DNA of 64,000 nt, taken from positions 124,001 to 188,000 of the forward strand of contig JBLDXI010000010.1 of NCBI GenBank assembly GCA_047495785.1, written 5' to 3'. Source of the stretch: Lepidodermella squamata (lineage: Eukaryota > Gastrotricha). How positions within the stretch are numbered: position 1 is the first letter of the stretch; each line of letters opens with the position of its first letter. Made by a program: the position numbers and the translations under genes. The notes under the pieces are model-generated. The model worked only from the letters and a program-made list of their open reading frames with translations, ran no database searches and was not told where the DNA came from. This document shows, in pieces, positions 57,804 through 64,000 of this stretch.

Positions 57804-60498
57804 TTAAATGTCGTCTATATCAAGCATACTCCCCACGCCTGTTTCGTCCGTACTCACCCTTACTACGATATTAGGAAAACTTCGCGATAACCGCATGCCT
57901 AATGATGGTTGAAGTTCGTTGTGGTAATTTGGGGGTACGTCCGTTAGACGCCAAAATTCAGACATATCCTCTTGATTGTGCGCTCCATCTGTTACCATTT
58001 GATCGGTATTTTCCGACTGGCGATGGCCGCTCCGGGAATGGCCATTTCCTTTTGCCGCGTTTGAATTGGCGCTGTAGCGCTTCGACGAGCGATGGTCAAA
58101 CGACAAACTTCGCCTTCTTTTGATTTTTTCGCCACTGAAAACGTTCTCTTTATGCATGGTTTTAACAACAGGTTTCCTATGGCCGAATTTTGATTTTAAA
58201 ACTAGCCGAAATCGCTTGTTTAACAGGCAGTAGATGACGAAATTTCCGGAATATTCGAGTATAATCAAGACATAAGCAGTTAGGACTAGGTAGCGGTACG
58301 GCTCTTTATCGAACAGATCCGGCTCTTTCCATATGACAATTGCGCTTATTCTGCTGAAAAGTGTCGATGGAATTTCACCGGATAACGCGAGTAGAGTCGC
58401 GGCGATGAGGGTTATAGTAAGCGAGACGTTAGTCCGGGTAAAGGCACGCGTTGTCATGCACGTTTTCGGTTTTGGTTTACATCTAGAGAAAGACTGGCGT
58501 ATTTCTCGGCGTGATGTTGATCGATGCACGAGGACGATTAACAGGAAGTTGAATGTTGCTAAAACGAGAATGGATCCGATGTTTAGGAATAGTAGCCGTA
58601 GATAAGAGTATATGCTGAACCAGCCGTTAGGTTCCGACGCCCATAGCCGCTGTTTTCGACAGCCTTCACCGTCGACGTACCATGCCACCATTCGTGGGGC
58701 GTTGAGTAAAGCGGCTAGACCGCAAACGAGGGCACCGAATAATCGAGCCCTGCATCGTGGTCCTTCGAGTTGTATCGATATAGGTATCGCATGGCTTGTT
58801 ATTGCGGTTGGGTTTTGAATGAAAACGTATCTGAAAGGAAAATAGCGAATTAGATAATTCTATAGGTAATATTTTCTTTTATCGATAATCACATTTTTGT
58901 CCCAAACGGCTTGTTTACAAGGGAATTGAGCTAAATTCTGTAAAATTCCGCGCAATAGAGTGTTCATAAGGCTTCACTTATCAATTTTCGAGTGCTGGAT
59001 GGAATTCACGAGATTTTTTCTCGATTCGAGACCTTTTTGGCCAGTTAAGCAGGTTGTGTAAAATTTGAAGTGCTGAATTCTATTAAGAGGGAATAAATTG
59101 GAACTATACTCAAAGGGTTGTCAAGTTTGCGCCCTAAATGTAGGGTTCCCGTACTAAGTTGGGGCCCGGGCATTAGATTTTCCCAACATGTGGTTATTAG
59201 AGTTTCAAGTCTTTTAGAAACTCTGAATTCAATTATTATCATTTTTGCGCAATACATCCAACTATTTCACAAATTTTCTGCTATGAGGGTCAGATTACGA
59301 TTGAAACTCATCCTGCGGAGCCGATATCGATTCCTGGTATCGATTTTCCTAATCAGTGATTTTTCCGGTAACTTGGAAGTCAATATTTAATTTTCCCTAA
59401 CTAGCTAATGGTACGAGGTATGACGTAGCTAAAATAAAAAATCCTGGGACATCAATACAGATAGAAAAATGAAAAGCCGAAATTTCAAAGAATCGAAAAA
59501 TGTAGTGCCTGGATGCTTAATTTTAGTGATGGAACCTCGTTTTTATTTAGACCTTACACCCAATTAAGAGAAAGAGCTCAATCGTTCAATGAGCTCAATG
59601 GATTCAAAGGGGTTTTAATTCCATAGGAAAACGCGAATAGAATAATCCTATTAATATAGGCACTTCCGGTATTCTTCAAAGTTCGATTATTCCAGTTCGA
59701 TTATTCCAGTAAAAAAACATGACATTGAAGCTCAAGTAGATTGAAAGCCTATCATGAATATTTAAGATAGGAGCGCGGTAAAAACCAGGAGTCCAATACA
59801 TTTCGAAGTAGCGTCATAAACAGTAGCTAAAGAAATGGGCAAGCCCTCTAATGCATTCATTTGGCAAAAAGGGTTCAGCATGATTCACATATTTTTGGCA
59901 CTGAAGCTCGTTTTCCACCTTCTTTCATTACACAGTGGAGCCTTCTTTCATTACACTTGATCGCAAATCAATTTCCAAGATAGGTACCTCACAGTGCATA
60001 AAACTGATTAAAATTTAGCTTGCCAAGATTTTGAAAATCACTAAGATTTTGCCATAATGAATCATAAAAATCGTTATAACAAAGTAGAAACAAAGTAGAG
60101 ACAAAGTAGAAAGTTATAACAAAGTAGAAGCCTGACCTGTCTATTGTCACGGCAACTGTCAGCAGAAGTGATGAGCATGTACTGATACTGCCAAGCGGGA
60201 GGTAAATGTAAGCTGTATAAATGTTCGACCATAACTGATTTTTAAAATGAATCCGCGATATCAGCTCCAACGAGTAGAAAAGTAGACTGAGCAAATCTGC
60301 GATCGCTAGATAGACCAGGTAAATGTAGGTGGGCGCAACCAGGCGCCGATCGGCTAACACGACAACATTCAAAATGTTGATCAGTACGCCTAGTATGCAA
60401 AGGGTGGGTAAGGCGTAGCCGTACAGCGCATGTTCGACCGGGTGTAGTGATGTTTGATTCGTTGCATTCAGTGCACTGGGACACACCACAGATGTCAT
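57804..60498 (-). CDS. Rhodopsin-family GPCR, FMRFamide-receptor-like, copy 1
   Basis: Exons 60137-60498 and 57804-58830 join to 462 aa. The intron splits the Arg codon of the DRY motif (TIDR|Y). Exon 1 encodes an N-glycosylated start (MTSVVCPSALNATNQTS) and helices 1-3, with GVLINILNVVVLADRRL and the conserved LAIADLLSLL. Exon 2 encodes helices 4-7 (LLNAPRMVAWYVD, IGSILVLATFNFLLIVLVHR, ITLIAATLLALSGEIPSTLF, and LEYSGNFVIYCLLNKRFR in place of NPxxY) and a long Ser/basic tail. This pattern fits peptide receptors near FMRFaR; the ligand is not known. It is a tandem paralogue of the next gene. The stop is 9 bp from the opposed TARBP1-like donor, so the 3' UTR must overlap that gene antisense. 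Confidence 0.88.
58831..60136 (-). other. GPCR copy 1 intron
   Basis: The 1.3-kb phase-2 intron has no recognised exon, RNA or repeat. A short triplicated string AACAAAGTAGA lies at about 60075-60125, near the donor. Confidence 0.7.
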
Positions 60499-61910
60499 GA
60501 GTGCCCCGGTACCCGTTAACTCTCTCGTTTTTCTTTTAATTAAATTAAAAACTATATAGGAAAAATATACAAATATTTCGAGGGGTAGTAAAGCAAGCGA
60601 GTAAATTGGTTAGCACCCAGACTATCCATTTATTTATACAAGCCTAAAAGCAGTTGTGGTTTGGCGAGAGGCGGGGTGGTATACATTCTACAGTAGGAAA
60701 GTGATCGCGCATAACGATGTGCAAATATTTTATTCTGTAATCATAAGAAGGAGCCGGCTAAGCTGTAAAATGTGATTAGTTGTCATGAGCGGCAAAAAAA
60801 ATAGATATATAATATTAGAACTTAGGGGGCCTGCTTCTTAGAAAGCGCGCATATCGATCACTTATCCGTCTCAAGATCCACGGGTGTTAATGATGATACA
60901 ATGGCCTTTTTGGCGACTTGATTCGACAGAACTGTGGGCGAAAAAAAATCCGAAAGGAGAATGCTATGGCGCAGTGGTGTAACAGATCTCGTTCTTCTAA
61001 AGCTGATAATGCAATTTCAAGATTTTTTTTGGCTCACGCCTTATCACCGGAAAAATGGCGGTGATGATGATAGGATATCGACGTCAATTTATATTATTAT
61101 TATTATAAGGAGTTTAGCACACATGTTCGGGCGCGCGCGCGATGGGGTGCCAGTTTTTCGTCCCCTGTGGCTTTGCGAAAAATATGGTATATATAATATG
61201 CGGTTGGCCGGTTTTGACATGGTATGATGAAAAAGCAAGCGCGCTATTGTGTTTTCTTATGGCTTTCATCATTATTTCCGATAATACCTGCGTGTTTTTG
61301 CGCGCGCGATTATCTTCAAGGCAGCTTATCAAATAAATCAATGAATCGCTAATTGTACAAAGACATGTTTTTTCATCGAATAACATATGGCCAGCTTTCA
61401 AGTTCTCCTCCTGTATAATAATGACCTAGATGGTCGATGTCGCAAAGTCAGTTTTATCAATTATTAAAGCTGAATTTGAGTTGTTGAAGTGCGAAACCCT
61501 CGAGTATATAAGGTCTTGAAATACGCGGCTAAAAATGCGTCAAGTAGCAAGAAATCCACGCGATTTCTAGTTCCAGTTAAGAAGTCATCACGGATCGATA
61601 TCGACTACTGCTGCTTACTGATATAACATTTGATTAAGAAAACCTTTCATTTTTTCACGTCAAATTACCGTTAGTACACATTTGTCCCGTTGAAAACACA
61701 GCATATTTTTAAGGGAAAAACATATTATTGTAAATTGATTTCCCGTGATAATTAGGAAAAAATGTGCGCGTATACTCTCAGAGTTTTGTCTTTATTCACG
61801 CAGAAAATTCAGAAAAATATTAGTGATGAAAGTATAACAACAGCTAATTATTAAAGTAATTATTATGTATTTTTCATTTTTTCTCACAAAATCTCGTGAG
61901 TTGATTAAAA
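60499..61910. other. Spacer between the two GPCR genes
   Basis: No exon is recognised. CpG microsatellite (GCGCGCGC) occurs near 61130 and 61300. TTTATT near 61788 (AATAAA on minus) is a likely poly(A) signal for GPCR copy 2. Confidence 0.5.
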
Positions 61911-64000
61911 TCACACAACATCGCTTTTAGAATCGGCTTCAACGCTTATAATAATACCGACATCTTGCGAAATTTTGCTACTCCTCTCATCGTTTTCTTC
62001 AATAGTCGGCATTGCGTTTGATTGAGTCGGGCTCGTTTCAGGGTGTCCATTGCTGTCATTATTGCTCATATTTGAATAAGGTGGAGGCGACGACGGGGCC
62101 ATTATCATCGAGTTGCAACTCAACTGAGGCCCTAAATTGGGCAATCCTGAGCTGCTTCGAGTTTGAAGTAACGGAGCACTTGCTATTGACGCGCGTGCTC
62201 TACTCGATCGTTCGTGTTCGGTCATGAATTTCGGGGCATTTGGCGATTTTTCCGCCCAGCCAGGGCATAATTTAAGGCATAGAAGGGCGCGAAATTTTTT
62301 GTTCAGCAGGAAATACGTGATGAAATTGCCGCTGTATTCAAGCAGTAACAGCGTGTAAGCCAGTAGGAATAAGCTGCGAAATGGCTGCTTATCGAGAACA
62401 GCCGGGTTGCCCCATAGTACAGCTGCACTGGTTCGATTGAATAAGGTGGATGGAATTTCACCGGCTAGGGCTAGAATCGTAGCTGCAATTAGGGTCAAAG
62501 TCAGCGATCGCTGTTGGCTACTTTGAGCGCCTCGACTCGCCGCCGATGCGACAGAATCTCGGTGGCTTCTCATCGACGACCGGTGCACTAGAATTATTAG
62601 CAGTAAATTGAACACTGCTAATAAAATGATTGAGCCTGTAAAAAAATTCAAAGGTGTCAAGTTTCTGCCTGGAAATTTAGGCTTAAATTTCGCGCATACC
62701 AACGTTTAAAATCGCGAGTCGCACGTACGAGTAGATGCTGAACCAGCCTTTTGAAGCTTTAGCGTAGTCGCGATACATTCGGCAACCGGTGTTCATATCG
62801 ACGGAGATAGCGAACATGCGCGGGATGTTGATTATCCCGCTTGTGACGATTAGCCCTAGGTTAAGTAGGCGGACTATGTTTCTTTCGCGTTGAGACTGTG
62901 CGCCTGTTTGAACTTTTGGGTCTCGCACGTAGGCGAATCTGTGAAACGAGAAACAAGGATTTGTTGAGGAATGTTCATTTCAGAGTTGAAAAATTAGAAA
63001 TAACCCTTTTTCCATTTTGTTCTTCTCCCATACTTTTTCACTGGTGGAAGAAATTGAAATGAAAATCGAAATTATGGGGAATGGCGTGATGTTGATGTTG
63101 ATGTGAGTGCGATTGTAAAATTTATTTTGAAAAATGGGAAGGAAGGGAAAAAACGTGTAGAGAATTTTTCCAACAATTTTGTTTCCTTTTTCGACGCAAA
63201 ACATCTTCGAGCGATGCGCAACACGTGTTTCAGCGACAAAGAAATACGAGCGAAACTTGTTTCTGAGCTTCGTTCCGGCGGAAACAGTTTTCTAACGGAA
63301 ATATATTTCGTGGAAAAAGCTGTTCGGAGGTTATAGAAAAGCTATTCTGGGGTTTGCGGTTCGGCTTGAGTGAGAAAATATTTTTTCTTGAGATTTTTAA
63401 AAAATATGTCAAAGTTTAAGTAATAAATATTCAAGTTCTGTTTTTGGTTGAAAATTTTGAATTTGAAGTTTAAAGGATAAAAGTTCCTCCTTTAGAATTG
63501 AAAAAATTCGAAATTTTCACAGATTTCCTGCGAATTTTAGAAACAACATTTCTCTCCGATTATTCTCATTTTCCTGAATATTTCCTTATTATTAATAAAA
63601 TTGGCATATTTACCTGTCAATCGTGAAAGCAACTGTGAGCATAAGTGAGGAAGTAGTGGTTACACTGCCAATGGGTAAATAAACGAAAGCCGTGAAAAGC
63701 TCGTGCCAAAACTGCCCGGCGAAGTGAATTTTCGCTACGAGATCGACAAAGTACAAAATCAGCGTGATGAGATCGGTGAAAGCCAAAAATGCTAGGTACG
63801 TGTAGGTGCGTGCCGACAACCTCCTGTCAGTCAGAACTATTATGTTTATAATATTCGCCACCACGCCGAATAGGCTGAGCCCGGGCAGGCCGTAGCCATA
63901 AAACGCGCGTTCGAGTGGCGCGTAGGCCTTGACTGATTTATTGCAAAAAAGATGGCGAGAATTCGAGAGCAGCACCGAGACAACGGTATAGTTCGGGTCG
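61911..64000 (-). CDS. Rhodopsin-family GPCR, FMRFamide-receptor-like, copy 2 (5' partial)
   Basis: Exons 63614 to beyond 64000, 62700-62938 and 61911-62635 join in phase. The frame is open to the window edge, so the start lies outside. It parallels copy 1: GVVANIINIIVLTDRRL, LAFTDLITLILYF, an intron at TIDR, IINIPRMFAISVD, ILLAVFNLLLIILVHRSS, LIAATILALAGEIPSTLFN and LEYSGNFITYFLLNKKFR. The Tyr of DRY is replaced by Phe (DRF). It has one extra intron (62636-62699) in helix 5 that copy 1 lacks. The tail is Ser/Pro-rich. The ligand is unknown; peptide receptor is an inference from family resemblance. Confidence 0.87.

Noticed and set aside
61114-61401. Overlapping ORFs on both strands between the GPCR genes
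   Set aside because: They show no similarity to each other or to known domains, and lack splice sites or initiation context.
1-64000. tRNA, rRNA or CRISPR-like features
   Set aside because: I scanned by eye for B-box-like strings, rRNA-like blocks and regular spaced repeats and found none convincing. A covariance-model scan would be needed to exclude tRNAs.

Overview
The window is nuclear DNA of a small-genome invertebrate animal. Genes are split by GT-AG introns, many only 50-70 bp long, and AATAAA poly(A) signals follow several stop codons. All recognisable genes are metazoan: cathepsin L, CCDC88/Daple, eEF1G, a PDZRN-like PDZ protein, DNAI4/WDR78, ARV1, NAA38, FBXO7, TARBP1-like, and rhodopsin-family GPCRs. 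DNAI4 is an axonemal dynein intermediate chain, so the animal should have motile cilia or flagellated sperm; this argues against a nematode. The phylum cannot be named from this sequence alone.

Layout. 0-17 kb, minus strand: a cathepsin L-like protease, an unrecognised 581-aa gene, and a six-exon CCDC88 gene with a 4.5-kb intron. 18.5-20 kb, plus strand: eEF1G. 20.9-21.7 kb (minus) and 25.8-28 kb (plus): two single-pass membrane proteins of unknown function. 29.4-35.6 kb, minus: a tandem array of three paralogues of an unrecognised multi-pass membrane family, one frameshifted. 38.6-41.1 kb, plus: a PDZRN-like gene. 41.1-45.5 kb: a gene-free belt with mobile-element debris, including a MITE with clear inverted repeats, a long perfect hairpin and a non-LTR fragment. 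45.5-50.1 kb, plus: DNAI4 in 15 exons. 50.3-51.8 kb, minus: ARV1 and a tiny three-exon gene. 52.9-57.8 kb, plus: NAA38, FBXO7 and a TARBP1-like gene, packed tightly. 57.8-64 kb, minus: two tandem FMRFamide-receptor-like GPCR genes, the second running off the window.

The most unusual region is 52.9-57.8 kb. The NAA38 stop and FBXO7 start are one base apart and share an AATAAA. Each of the three genes has a pyrimidine-rich splice acceptor 10-13 nt upstream of its ATG, which is the arrangement expected of a spliced-leader operon. FBXO7 also appears to have two alternative, phase-compatible last exons. The TARBP1-like gene stops at a good donor 9 bp from an oppositely oriented GPCR, with no methyltransferase domain in the window. 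In the tandem membrane-protein array, all three promoters keep a pair of GATA-factor sites.

Exon joins were worked out by hand from reading-frame phase, splice dinucleotides and remembered family alignments; none has been checked against RNA or a database.
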